From positions 1 through 38,746 of the forward strand of contig NZ_FNEM01000014.1 of the NCBI RefSeq assembly GCF_900100175.1: 38,746 nt of DNA, written 5' to 3'. The notes under the pieces were generated by a model that searched no databases, was not told the origin of the DNA, and was given only the letters and a program-made list of their open reading frames with translations. Of this stretch, positions 5,742-14,500 are shown in pieces. Numbering within the stretch: the first letter of the stretch is position 1; each line of letters begins with the position of its first letter. Made by a program: the position numbers and the translations under genes. The DNA is from Ferrimonas sediminum. Its GTDB lineage: Bacteria > Pseudomonadota > Gammaproteobacteria > Enterobacterales > Shewanellaceae.

Positions 5742-6155
5742 GTGAGTAGTGTCTGGATTCGAAAGGGGATCGGCCTGTTAGGCATAGGGTTCTTTGGGTT
5801 TATTCTGTGGATCATCTATCTGGCTAACAGCGGCGGCGACAGTGTATTTTTCGATTTGGTCAGGCACCTGCCTTACGGAGATAAGCTGGGTCATTTCTGC
5901 CTGTTCGGCTTGCTTACCCTGGCCGCCAATCTGGGAACCGGTCTCAGAACCGTGCTGTTCGGACGCTGGTACCTTGGTACCACGCTGGTGTCGCTGTTTG
6001 TGCTGCTGGAGGAGCTGAGTCAGATTCTGCTGCCGCGTCGCACCTTTGACCTTGCCGATCTGGCGGCGGATCTGGCCGGAATCGTGCTGTTTACCTGGAT
6101 TAGCAAAAAGGTGGCAATGACAGGCCGGGTTAGTTGTCGGCAAGCCGGCGGCTAG
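5742..6155 (+). CDS. VanZ-like family membrane protein
   Basis: The product has 137 residues from a GTG at 5742; an overlapping ATG at 5738 is immediately closed by TAG. Transmembrane helices lie at about residues 7-28, 50-68, 73-92 and 103-120. The motif DKLGHFCLFGLLTLAANL and the downstream LLEELSQILLPRRTFDLADLAADLAGI are characteristic of VanZ-like proteins, where H, E, Q and the Asp-rich DLAADLAG stretch are conserved. VanZ contributes to teicoplanin resistance in enterococci, but chromosomal VanZ-like proteins of Gram-negative bacteria have no settled role. It appears monocistronic. Confidence 0.85.
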   Translation: MSSVWIRKGIGLLGIGFFGFILWIIYLANSGGDSVFFDLVRHLPYGDKLGHFCLFGLLTLAANLGTGLRTVLFGRWYLGTTLVSLFVLLEELSQILLPRRTFDLADLAADLAGIVLFTWISKKVAMTGRVSCRQAGG

Positions 6156-6446
6156 CCGGTCAGGGCCACCTGTTATCCAAGCTGTTGTCTGCCAGGTTTA
6201 GGTTCATTAGCTTGATTCCTTTCTGATGCCGATCGGGCATTGCCCTGTTGTCGGTTCTTTCCCCGCACCCTCATTCGCCCTGTTAAACCATTTACGCTCA
6301 GTCTGTTACCGTTAACGTGGCTTTACATTGCTGACCCAAGGCGGCTGTTGCATTGAGCCGGCTTCAGGCATTACCCTATCCAGGCTCAGCGATGTGTCCG
6401 GCATGAGGCTAAGGGCAGGAGCAGGACAGGCAGAAAAGGAGTTTCA
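6156..6446. other. Intergenic region without a recognised gene
   Basis: Nothing coding is supported in these 291 bases. A small hairpin (ATGCC-GATC-GGGCAT near 6226-6240) is visible. AGGAG at 6437-6441 belongs to the next gene. Confidence 0.6.
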
Positions 6447-6662
6447 ATGTCTATTAACGCGACCTTGATTGGCCAGACGATGTTGCTGTGGCTGGTATTC
6501 TCCACCACCTTAATCGCACTGCTGGCGAGAAAGCGCAGCGATACCCCGGCGCTGGTTACCTTGGTCGGCGCGGTATTGTCGCTGATTCCCCCTTTGGGCA
6601 TGGCTTATATGGGGTTTCTGGCGCTAAAGGGAGACAGCCGGCGACTGAGGAGACTTGGTTAG
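6447..6662 (+). CDS. Small two-helix membrane protein
   Basis: The product has 71 residues starting MSINATLIGQTMLLWLVFST. Two hydrophobic helices (about residues 8-26 and 35-60) are separated by the basic turn LARKRSDTP, and the C terminus is Arg-rich. The layout resembles small inner-membrane proteins annotated as hypothetical in Alteromonadales. GGAG lies eight bases before the ATG and a strong terminator follows the stop, so it looks like a self-contained transcription unit. Function is unknown. Confidence 0.65.
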   Translation: MSINATLIGQTMLLWLVFSTTLIALLARKRSDTPALVTLVGAVLSLIPPLGMAYMGFLALKGDSRRLRRLG

Positions 6663-6673
6663 GTTCGAGGATC

Positions 6674-6703
6674 AAAAAACGGCACTCTGGGTGCCGTTTT
6701 TTT
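6674..6703. terminator. Bidirectional rho-independent terminator
   Basis: AAAAAACGGCAC-TCTG-GGTGCCGTTTTTTT forms a perfect GC stem flanked by A and T runs. It sits between the convergent small membrane protein gene (stop 6662) and ycdZ (stop 6723) and can serve both strands. Confidence 0.9.
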
Positions 6704-6722
6704 GTGCCTGAGAAAGGCGCAA

Positions 6723-7208
6723 TCAATCCGCTTTGGCGGTTTCCATGGCAGAGGCGGGCTGGTTGATTTTCTGGTGCAACCACAGACCGGAGGCTTTCAT
6801 TAGGAAACCGAAGGTGGCGCCCACAATCAGGGCGGGAATCACCGCCTGCCAGTCGCCGCCAGCGGCAAAGGTGGCACAGCTGCCAACGAAGGTGCCGGGA
6901 ATGTAGTTCAGCCAGGTCTGTTTGGCCTGAACGCACATCAGGGTGGCGACGATGCCGGTGATCACATAGCCAATCACTTCGGCGCCGGCAATGGTGGAGA
7001 GCTGAATGATCACCATGGCCCAGAAAACGCCACTCATGTTGGTGGCCACACTCAGTGCCAGTCCTTTCACGCCATCCTGAGGTGAGGCGAAGTAGGTTGT
7101 GCAACCCAGGAAGCCAGCCCAGGTCAGCAGACCCAGTGATACCGATACCCAGCCCCAGATGCCGGACAGAATTCCGGTTGTGATTGCAATAGCCACCAAT
7201 ACAGACAT
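6723..7208 (-). CDS. ycdZ: YcdZ-like DUF1097 inner-membrane protein
   Basis: The product has 161 residues. The N terminus MSVLVAIAITTGILSGIWGW, the AGFLGCTTYFASPQDGVKGL loop, GYVITGIVATLMCVQAKQ and IPGTFVGSCATFAAGGDW all follow the pattern I recall for E. coli YcdZ. Five hydrophobic helices fill most of the protein and the tail is short and hydrophilic. The transport or signalling role of DUF1097 proteins is not established. It is transcribed alone, away from a region that holds a good CRP-like palindrome about 70 bases before the ATG, suggesting catabolite control. Confidence 0.85.
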   Translation of the reverse strand: MSVLVAIAITTGILSGIWGWVSVSLGLLTWAGFLGCTTYFASPQDGVKGLALSVATNMSGVFWAMVIIQLSTIAGAEVIGYVITGIVATLMCVQAKQTWLNYIPGTFVGSCATFAAGGDWQAVIPALIVGATFGFLMKASGLWLHQKINQPASAMETAKAD

Positions 7209-7270
7209 GTAATCGTCTCGCCTTTATCTCAGAAAGGTGACGAAGTGTATCTTACTTATTTTCATATCCA

Positions 7271-7286
7271 AGTGATCTCGATCACG
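7271..7286 (-). promoter_or_regulatory. Candidate CRP site upstream of ycdZ
   Basis: AGTGATCTCGATCACG is a near-consensus CRP palindrome (TGTGA-N6-TCACA; here AGTGA-TCTCGA-TCACG). Its centre is about 70 bases before the ycdZ ATG and about 25 bases upstream of a possible minus-strand -10 (TAAGAT, 7254-7249), a class II-like spacing. The promoter is inferred. Confidence 0.55.
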
Positions 7287-7477
7287 CAAATGGGCGTGTT
7301 TCGTCATCTTTGACGGTATTTCGTATGGTTTATGTGACGTAGCTGAAACTTATTTACAATGTTAGAACCAGCTCTCACCGCCAGCGGCCATTCACCTACT
7401 TGCCCCCTTCCGTGGTTTCTTAGGGGGTGAGTGGCCAGCTCCGTCGCCGCGGTGCATCCGTGGTATCCCTCCTGATC

Positions 7478-7495
7478 CGGCCTTTGGCCGCTTTT
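7478..7495 (+). terminator. Terminator-like hairpin
   Basis: CGGCC-TTT-GGCCG followed by CTTTT. The stem is short but GC-pure. No annotated plus-strand gene ends here, so it may close a short untranslated transcript starting near 7367. Confidence 0.45.
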
Positions 7496-7602
7496 CGTTA
7501 TGGCCGGTGGCGGTGGGTGAGCGCCGATGTGTGAGTCATCGCCGGATACCCGTGGCGGTTTTTGTTATCTTGGTGGCCATACAGACACCTTAGGGGAAAG
7601 TC

Positions 7603-7992
7603 ATGAACAGGTTTGCGTTGCCGTTATTTGGCACTCTGCTGCTCTGCAGCAATGGTGCATTGGCGGCCGGTTGGCAGTGCAGTAACGACTTTGAGTCCCA
7701 CTGTTCGCAGCAGGGCTGCGCGGTGGCCCAGTCACCGGACTTTACGCCTCTGAGTGTCAGCTTCAATGACAGTGGCGATGTCTCGGTATGCGCCTACAGT
7801 GGCTGTTGGCAGGGTAGGGGAGTCGTATTGGCGAGGCAGCCCTACCTGGTGATCCTGGGAACCGCCATTCCATGGTCTGCTCCTTCGGACGACAACAGCA
7901 GCGATATGGTGCTGACCCTGAACCCGCAAACCGGTGTGGCGGTGTTGCAAAACGAAGTGTTTGATCAGCCATTGGTGTGCGCCGGCCCCTGA
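7603..7992 (+). CDS. Secreted hypothetical protein, Cys-containing
   Basis: The product has 129 residues. A signal peptide MNRFALPLFGTLLLCSNGAL ends at ALAA (cleavage near residue 21). The mature part is about 108 residues with several cysteines (WQCSNDF, SHCSQQGC, SVCAYSGCW, LVCAGP) likely to form disulphides, and ends in a beta-strand pattern. The family is not recognised, though such small cysteine-bearing periplasmic proteins occur widely in marine gammaproteobacteria. The ATG at 7603 follows TTAGGGGAAAG. It converges with the pseudouridine synthase gene across a 9-base gap with no terminator. Confidence 0.65.
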   Translation: MNRFALPLFGTLLLCSNGALAAGWQCSNDFESHCSQQGCAVAQSPDFTPLSVSFNDSGDVSVCAYSGCWQGRGVVLARQPYLVILGTAIPWSAPSDDNSSDMVLTLNPQTGVAVLQNEVFDQPLVCAGP

Positions 7993-8001
7993 CACCGGCG
8001 C

Positions 8002-8703
8002 TTACAGCCAGTCAATCTCCTGGCGGGACAATGGCCGGCACCCGCCCGGGGCCAGCTCCGGTTCCAGCACAATCTCCCCCATGCGTTCGCGGTGCAGTGC
8101 CACCACCGGGTTTCGAAATACTCCGAACATCCGCTTAATCTGGTGGTATTTGCCTTCATAGATGGTAAGCCTGGCCTGATGGGGGCTCAGTTGTGTCAGC
8201 TGTGCCGGCGAGGTGGTGATCCCCTCATAAGGAAAATGAATCCCCTCGGCAAAGCGGGCACCGGTGTCCGGGTTTATGGGGTTGGCGGTGGTGACCAGGT
8301 AAGTTTTAGGGATCTTAATCTCCGGCCGGGTCAGCCGTTTCGACCAGTTGCCGTCGTTGGTCAGGATCAACAAGCCGGTACTGGCCCGATCCAGCCGCCC
8401 GGCGATGTGGATCTCGTTCAGAACCAGCTCGGGCTGCTGCGCGGCCAGCTCCTCAATCACCGTTCGGTGCTCCGGATCCCGGGTGGCACTCAGTACACCG
8501 GCGGCTTTGTTCATCAGCCAGTATTGCGCGCGCTTGCAGGGCAGGTCGATGCCGTTACAGCGAATCTGGCTGAACTCGGTAACCCGGCGCGTTCCATCCA
8601 GACACGGTTGCCCATCCACCCACACCTGGCCATCCTGAATCCAGATTCGGATTTGGCGGTTGCTCTCTCGGGTGGTTTTGCTGATGAAACGATCCAGTCG
8701 CAT
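8002..8703 (-). CDS. rsuA: RsuA-family 16S rRNA pseudouridine synthase
   Basis: The product has 233 residues, close to RsuA (about 231). It has an N-terminal S4 RNA-binding domain (residues 1-50, starts MRLDRFISKTTRESNRQIRI) and the catalytic motif HIAGRLDRASTGLLILTNDG, where the Asp of GRLD is the nucleophile-type catalytic residue. Family strings KTYLVT, GKYHQIKRMF and ALHRERMG also appear. It converts a uridine in 16S rRNA (U516 in E. coli RsuA) to pseudouridine in the cytosol. Whether this is RsuA itself or a close paralogue cannot be settled without comparison. It is monocistronic. Confidence 0.88.
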   Translation of the reverse strand: MRLDRFISKTTRESNRQIRIWIQDGQVWVDGQPCLDGTRRVTEFSQIRCNGIDLPCKRAQYWLMNKAAGVLSATRDPEHRTVIEELAAQQPELVLNEIHIAGRLDRASTGLLILTNDGNWSKRLTRPEIKIPKTYLVTTANPINPDTGARFAEGIHFPYEGITTSPAQLTQLSPHQARLTIYEGKYHQIKRMFGVFRNPVVALHRERMGEIVLEPELAPGGCRPLSRQEIDWL

Positions 8704-8831
8704 GCGCGGCCTCTATCAAGATGGGGCGCCTATGGTAACGCGATGGCGGTGAAAGGCAATGGGGCGTCACCCTGCCAGCCGCTGGCCAAAATAGCAGCCG
8801 GCTATTGAGGTAGATCAGCTTCCTGAACTTT

Positions 8832-8849
8832 ATCCCCCGCATGGGGGAT
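8832..8849. repeat. Perfect 7-bp inverted repeat upstream of the lipoprotein gene
   Basis: ATCCCCC-GCAT-GGGGGAT lies 52 bases before the ATG of the lipoprotein gene. It could be an operator or a leader hairpin. No T run follows, so it is not a typical terminator. Confidence 0.5.
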
Positions 8850-8900
8850 GAAGCGGTTATTTCAATTGCGTATCAATGAGGTAATTAGCAGGAGGTGAGT

Positions 8901-10442
8901 ATGAAAAATCAAAATGGATTCAAACTGTGTGCACTGGTCGCCGCCATGGTGGCCCTGGCCGGTTGCGGCAGTGACAGCGACAGCAGCCCGACGCCGGTGG
9001 AGCCTGAACTCTATACCGGTGTGTTCCTGGACAGTCCGGTTGCCGGACTCAGTTTCGCCACCGACACCCAGCAAGGGGTAACCAACGCGGCGGGTGAATT
9101 TGTCTACCAAGAGGGTGAGCAGGTGAACTTCAGCCTCGGTGCCACCGAGTTCCCGGTGGTGGATGCGGCGGCGGAGGTTACGCCGCTGACCCTGTTTGCT
9201 ACCGAAGACGCTACCACGCCTGAGGTGGTGAATACCCTTAGGTTGCTGCAGTCTCTGGACAGCGATGGTAATCCGGAAAATGGCATCACTATTACCGCAG
9301 AGGTGGCGCAGGCGATGCCCAGCGTAACACTGGATGAAGGCACCGAAACCTTTGAAACTCAAATGACCTCGGCGCTGGATGCCGTCGGCATGGAAGCCGA
9401 GGATCTGGTCAGCTCCGAAGAGGCTCTGGATCACTTTGATGAGACCGTTAATCCGGGCTTTACCGCAGCCGATCTCGAGGGCAACTGGGTCTCATTTGAG
9501 TTCCTGACGCCTCGCTTTGGTTACAACTCGCCGGATTCGTTTGATTACCGGTTGGCGGATTGGATCATCGGCGAGGGTGAACTGACCGTCAAAGAGCGCA
9601 ACATCGCCGGCGAATACTACCCTGATGAGACCTATGACATCACCATGGACACCACCGGCAGAATCACCGTCGATGAAGAGACCGAGATGGTGCAGATGGA
9701 TACCGGCGAGCAGATGATGCTGTGGTGGAGCGGAGAACAGGAGAGGCAGCGCATTGCGACCTCGGCGAAACGGGCCGATGAGTACGCTCTGGCTGATCTT
9801 GAGGGAGAGTGGCTGGTGGGCAGCGTTTACACGCCGTCGCGGGGCAATGGCGATCCTGGTGCGTTCGGCTACGGTGTTTACCATCTGGCTATTGATGCCG
9901 AAGGCCTGGTGAGTTTCACCGACCTGGGCGAGACCGATAGTGACGTGAGCGACCAGTTCAACATGACAGTCAATGAGACCGGCCGTGTTCGCGTTGATGA
10001 TGACGAGGAGGATGAGAGCTACCTCCAGTTGTCCGCCCACAAGGATCTCCTTATCCAGGTGGCAGTATGGGGTGACGGTGAACAGGAGTTCATGGTCGGG
10101 GTGAAGCAGCCCGAGACTCTGGAAATGAGCAAGATGGCGGGGCAGTGGTACGCCGTCGGCATCGAGGTGCCAGAATCCGTCAATGATGCCAACCTGTTCA
10201 GTTACGATCTGGATGAAGTGGTCATCGATAGTACCGGCGCCATGAAGTGGCACCATAAAGCCACCGATGATAACGAAGCTGATCTCACGGTCGTTGATGA
10301 CTGGCAGCTTGAACTCCGGGACGGCATGTTCCGTGATGCCGATGATAGCTACTGGATGGTGAATGCCAGTTACACCGTGGCGGTGAATATCTATGGCGCC
10401 ACCAACGCCATTGGCTATGCGGTACTGGTGAGACAGGAGTAA
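8901..10442 (+). CDS. Lipoprotein with three internal repeats
   Basis: The product has 513 residues. The signal MKNQNGFKLCALVAAMVALAGC ends in lipobox LAGC, followed by an acidic Ser/Pro linker. Residues 35-180 hold a module (FLDSPVAGLSFATDTQQGVT, then GEFVYQEGE) seen in surface lipoproteins of Vibrio, Shewanella and relatives. Three tandem repeats of roughly 105 residues then begin near residues 189 (ADLEGNW), 297 (ADLEGEW) and 410 (SKMAGQW), each with a SFDY/AFGY/LFSY element. The ATG at 8901 has an excellent AGGAGG at 8890-8895; a GTG inside that site is rejected. It is likely cell-surface or periplasmic. Function unknown. Confidence 0.75.
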   Translation: MKNQNGFKLCALVAAMVALAGCGSDSDSSPTPVEPELYTGVFLDSPVAGLSFATDTQQGVTNAAGEFVYQEGEQVNFSLGATEFPVVDAAAEVTPLTLFATEDATTPEVVNTLRLLQSLDSDGNPENGITITAEVAQAMPSVTLDEGTETFETQMTSALDAVGMEAEDLVSSEEALDHFDETVNPGFTAADLEGNWVSFEFLTPRFGYNSPDSFDYRLADWIIGEGELTVKERNIAGEYYPDETYDITMDTTGRITVDEETEMVQMDTGEQMMLWWSGEQERQRIATSAKRADEYALADLEGEWLVGSVYTPSRGNGDPGAFGYGVYHLAIDAEGLVSFTDLGETDSDVSDQFNMTVNETGRVRVDDDEEDESYLQLSAHKDLLIQVAVWGDGEQEFMVGVKQPETLEMSKMAGQWYAVGIEVPESVNDANLFSYDLDEVVIDSTGAMKWHHKATDDNEADLTVVDDWQLELRDGMFRDADDSYWMVNASYTVAVNIYGATNAIGYAVLVRQE

Positions 10443-10455
10443 TCGAATCCGCTTT

Positions 10456-10514
10456 ACGGGTTGAGCCCTTCAACCCGTTCCCCCTGGCGAGTTGACCTCC
10501 GACTCGCCTTTTTT
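10456..10514 (+). terminator. Double hairpin terminator after the lipoprotein gene
   Basis: A first stem ACGGGTTGA (10456-10464) with TCAACCCGT (10470-10478) is followed by GGCGAGT (10486-10492) with ACTCGCC (10502-10508) and six T. The second hairpin is a canonical rho-independent terminator. Confidence 0.9.
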
Positions 10515-10535
10515 GTGTCTGGCGGTTAAGGGCGC

Positions 10536-11264
10536 TCAGTCAAAACAGAGGGGGAGGGAGTAGGCGCGGAACAGCAGTTGATTCTGATGGCGGCTGTCGG
10601 TTTTGTGCAGCAGGCTTTTTAACTGAGACTTGACGGTCTCTTTGCTGACACCCCGATGATCGGCAATTTCACTGCCATCGAGCCCCTCCATCAACAGGTT
10701 GAGAACCTGCTTTTCGGCCGGGGTCAGTGGTTCATGGCACAACTTGGTCCGTGACGAGATGGGACTCTGCGCCAGGTAGTGGTGGGCCCAGGGCAAAATG
10801 GCGGCGCCGAGTCCGTTCATGTCGTGTTGGTAGAGTTTTTTAAATGGCGTACGGTGACGATGCAGAGAGATGGCGACTTGCTGGTGCTTGTTTAACGGCA
10901 GCACCAGGCCATAGGAGAAGCGGTAGTCGAAGTAGGGTTGGTAACGCTCCAGAAACCCCCCCGCCTCGGCCTTGGGCTGGGGCAGCAGTTCTTGCAGGCA
11001 CACCGATTTACCCATCAGGTTGCTGTCCATGTAGGCGTGCAGATAGCGATCGTCGTTGGTGTTGCTGGCAACAAAGGCCTGGGAGCGGGCCGATAGGCCG
11101 GCGCAAAAGGTGTGCTGCATCCCCCGACGCAGATCGATCAACATCAATAAACAGGCATCGGCACCGACGATGGGCAGCAGTCGGTTTAACAGCGTCTGCA
11201 ACTGCGCAGCCCTCTGACAGTGGCTCAGATCATTGATCCAGGGGTAAAGCTTCAACCAGTCCAT
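10536..11264 (-). CDS. LuxR-type transcriptional regulator
   Basis: The product has 242 residues from the ATG at 11264 (MDWLKLYPWINDLSHCQRAA), which has GAGGTG upstream; a longer frame to 11360 lacks such a site. The N-terminal 165 residues form a putative sensing domain of unknown ligand. The C-terminal 65 residues contain a LuxR-type helix-turn-helix (LTPAEKQVLNLLMEGLDGSE then VSKETVKSQLKSLLHKT). No receiver domain phosphorylation motif is visible. It sits alone between two terminators. The nearest candidates for control are the flanking lipoprotein gene and the metal efflux operon, but there is no direct evidence for either. Confidence 0.8.
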   Translation of the reverse strand: MDWLKLYPWINDLSHCQRAAQLQTLLNRLLPIVGADACLLMLIDLRRGMQHTFCAGLSARSQAFVASNTNDDRYLHAYMDSNLMGKSVCLQELLPQPKAEAGGFLERYQPYFDYRFSYGLVLPLNKHQQVAISLHRHRTPFKKLYQHDMNGLGAAILPWAHHYLAQSPISSRTKLCHEPLTPAEKQVLNLLMEGLDGSEIADHRGVSKETVKSQLKSLLHKTDSRHQNQLLFRAYSLPLCFD

Positions 11265-11363
11265 GTACACCTCATTGATTAAGCTAGAGTGTAGGGTCGG
11301 CGGTGGCTTTATAAACTGACCCAGATCAATAAGTTGCGCAAATGTTATTGCCGTTAACAAAAG

Positions 11364-11383
11364 ACGCCTCCATCAGGAGGCGT
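11364..11383 (-). terminator. Terminator of the heavy-metal efflux operon
   Basis: ACGCCTCC-ATCA-GGAGGCGT forms a perfect 8-bp stem; on the minus strand it is followed by CTTTTGTT. It lies 120 bases after the stop of the RND permease. Confidence 0.75.
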
Positions 11384-11503
11384 AAAATCCACAGGCCGGT
11401 GAACACGGGACAGGGGCCGAAAGGGTTAGGATTGCCGGCGCCCTAACAGTTCCCGAACGACCTGGGTAAAGCAACGGGGCCAGGCAGACCCCGTTGTACA
11501 GGC

Positions 11504-14500
11504 TCAGTCCACCTTGGGTGGAAAACGCTGGTACAGGGTCGGCAGTACCAGCAGGGTCAGGGCGGTGGAGGTGACCAGTCCACCGATGATCACCATCGCC
11601 AGCGGCCGTTGTACCTCGGATCCGACACCGGAGGAGAAGATCACCGGCAGCAGGCCCAGCGCCGAGGTCAGGGCGGTCATCAGCACCGGCCGCAGCCGCG
11701 AGATGGCACCTTCAAAGGCCGCTTCGGCCACCGGTTCGCCGGCTTTCATCCGCTGGTTGATGGCATCCACCAGCACCACGCCGTTGAGCACCGCTACTCC
11801 AAACAGGGTGATGAAGCCGATGGAGCTGGGAACCGACAGGTAGGTGCCGGTGAGGAACAGCGCCAGCACACCCCCAATCAGTGCCAGTGGCACGTTGGCC
11901 ATGATCAACAGAGATTGGGCCACCGAACCGAACGAGAAATACAGCAACAGGGCAATCAGGGCGATGGAGATCGGCACCACAATGGCCAGTCGCTGCTGGG
12001 CTCGCTGTTGGCTTTCATACTGGCCGCCCACCTTAACCGCGTAGCCTGCCGGCAGATCGGCACCGTCGGCCACGCTCTGATAGATGTCGTCCACCACCGA
12101 GCCCATGTCGCGCCCGGACACGTTGGCCTGAATTACCACCCGCCGCTGCACGTCGTCGCGACGAATGTTGGGCGGCGCGCTCTCCATGCCGATGTCGGCC
12201 ACATCCCCCAGTCGAACCTGGCTGCCGTCACCGCCGTAAAGCAGCAGGTCGGCCAGTTTCTCCGGGCTGTTGCGGAAGGACGGGTCAAAGCGAAGCTGGA
12301 TGTCGTAGCGGGCATTGCCGTCAATCACCTGGCCGGCCTCCCGGCCACCAATGCCGTCGGACACCAACTGCAGCACCTGATCAACGCTGATGCCGTAGCG
12401 GGCCAGCTCACTGCGATTGGGCCGTACTACTAACTGTAACTCCCCCTGAATCTGCTCCATCGACACATCCACGGCGCCGTCGACGTTTTTCACCAGCTCC
12501 TCGATCTGTTTGCCTTTCTCGGCCAGTACGTCCAGATCGGGACCAAACAGCTTGATCGCCAACTGGGCCCGTACTCCGGACAGCAGTTCATCTACCCGGG
12601 TGGCGATGGGCTGTGAGAAGGTAAACAGCAGACCCGGGAATACGCTCAGCTTGTCGTTCATCTGTCGCTGGAGCTCGAGCCGATTCGAGGCCGAGGTCCA
12701 TTGCTCGACGGGCTTGAGGCCGACGTAGATCTCGACGTTGTTGATCGGCTCCGGGTCCCCGCCCAACTCGGCGGCACCGACCCGGCTCAGGGCGTACTCC
12801 ACCTCGGGGAAGGTCATCAGGATCTGTTCCAGTTTGGGCGCCACCAGGTTCAGGGCGGTATCCAGGTTGGCGGTAGGGGCCAGGGTAACCCGAATGTTGA
12901 TGGTGCCTTCCTCCAGCTCAGGCACAAACTCGGTGCCCAGGTTCGGCACCAGGCTCATGGTGGCGACGAAAGCGATCAACGCACCGGTGATCACCGCTTT
13001 GGGGCGATGAATGATGCGGCTGAGCAGGTTTCGATAGCCCTTCTCAATGGGGGCGACCACCGGGCTGGGGCGGAAGGTGACCCCCTTTTTGAACGCCATG
13101 GTGGCCAGCGCCGGCACCACAAACAGAGCCACAACCAGGGCGGCCATCATGGCGAGAATGATGCTCACCGCCATCGGCTGGAACATCTTGCCCTCCACTC
13201 CCTGCAGGGTAAACAGCGGCGCAAACACCACGATGATGATGGTGGTGGCAAAGAATACCGGGCTGGCGACCTCCTGGGCGGCCGCTTTTACCCGCATGGC
13301 AATGCCATGGTCGTCGGCGCCGGCATCATGGGGGTCGGATTCATTGGCGCGCGACCGGGCCTCGCTGAGATGACGGCGATCCGGCTGGCTCAGGTGTTTG
13401 AAGATGTTCTCGACCATCACTACCGAGCCATCCACCAGCATGCCGATGGCCACCGCCAGGCCACCCAGAGACATCAGGTTGGCCGAGGCGCCAAAGTACG
13501 CCATGATCATCAGGGCGATGCCGATGGCCACCGGAATCGACAGCAGCACCAGGGCGGTGGCGCGAATGTTGAGCAGGAACAGCGCCAGAATCACGATGAT
13601 GAAGACAAAGGCGATCATCAACGCGTCGCGGACGGTTTTGACCGCCTTGCTCACCAGATCGGCGTTGTCGTAGTAGGGTTCAAAGGTGACCCCCTGTGGC
13701 AGGGCCTGCTGGATCAGCGGAATGCGCGCTTCAATGTCATCGATGGTGGCCTTGGTGTTGGCGCCCATGCGCTTGAGCACCACGCCGGACACCACTTCGC
13801 CCAGTTGTTGTACCTGGCCATCGTCATTGCGGCGGCTCATGGACACCGCGCCGACACGAATCTCGCTGCCAAACTGCACGGTGGCGATGTCATTGATGGC
13901 GATCGGAGTGCCGTTGACGGTCTTTAGTGGCAACAACCGAATCGCTTCCAGACCCGCCTCACCGCTGGGAATAAAGCCGTAACCCCGCACCACGAACTGC
14001 TCCTGGCCCCGGGGCATAAACCAGCCGCCGGTATTGCGATTGTTGGACTCCAGCGTCTGTTGCACGTCGTCCAGAGTTAAGCCGTAGGAATGCATCTGGG
14101 TGGGATCCAGTCGCACCTGGTATTGGCGCACCTCGCCCCCAAAAGAGAGCACCTGGGTGATCCCCTCCACCGGCATCAGCATCAGTTTGACCAGGTAGTC
14201 GTTCAGTCCGCGCAGGGCCATGGCGTCAAAGCCGCTGCCCGGCTCGGCTCGCAGCAGGTACTGGTAGATCTGTCCCAGCCCGGAGGTATTGGGCCCCATC
14301 TCTGGAGTACCGACCCCGTCGGGAATGTTTTCCTGGGCCGCCTGAAGCTGTTCAAACACCTGCTGACGGGCAAAGTAGATGTCGGTGCCTTCCTCAAACA
14401 CCACGGTGACCACCGACAAGCCGGTGCGGCTGAGGGAGCGCACCTGGGTGACGGCCGGCAGCGAGTACATCGATGCTTCGATGGGGTAGGTGATTAACTG

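Larger units (their letters stand above)
7209..7602. other. Intergenic region with possible structured transcript
   Basis: Apart from the CRP-like site, this 394-base gap holds a possible plus-strand -10 (TACAAT, 7355-7360), an inverted repeat around the CCCCCT (7404-7411 area) and AGGGGGTGAGTGG (7422-7435) words, and a small terminator-like hairpin at 7478-7495. No protein gene is supported. Confidence 0.45.

Noticed and set aside
8832-8849. Rho-independent terminator
   Set aside because: The stem lacks a following T run and lies just upstream of a gene rather than after one.
11609-13927. Long plus-strand frames opposite the RND permease
   Set aside because: They are shadows of the minus-strand pump, with compositions (Gly/His/Arg rich) typical of antisense frames and no ribosome sites.
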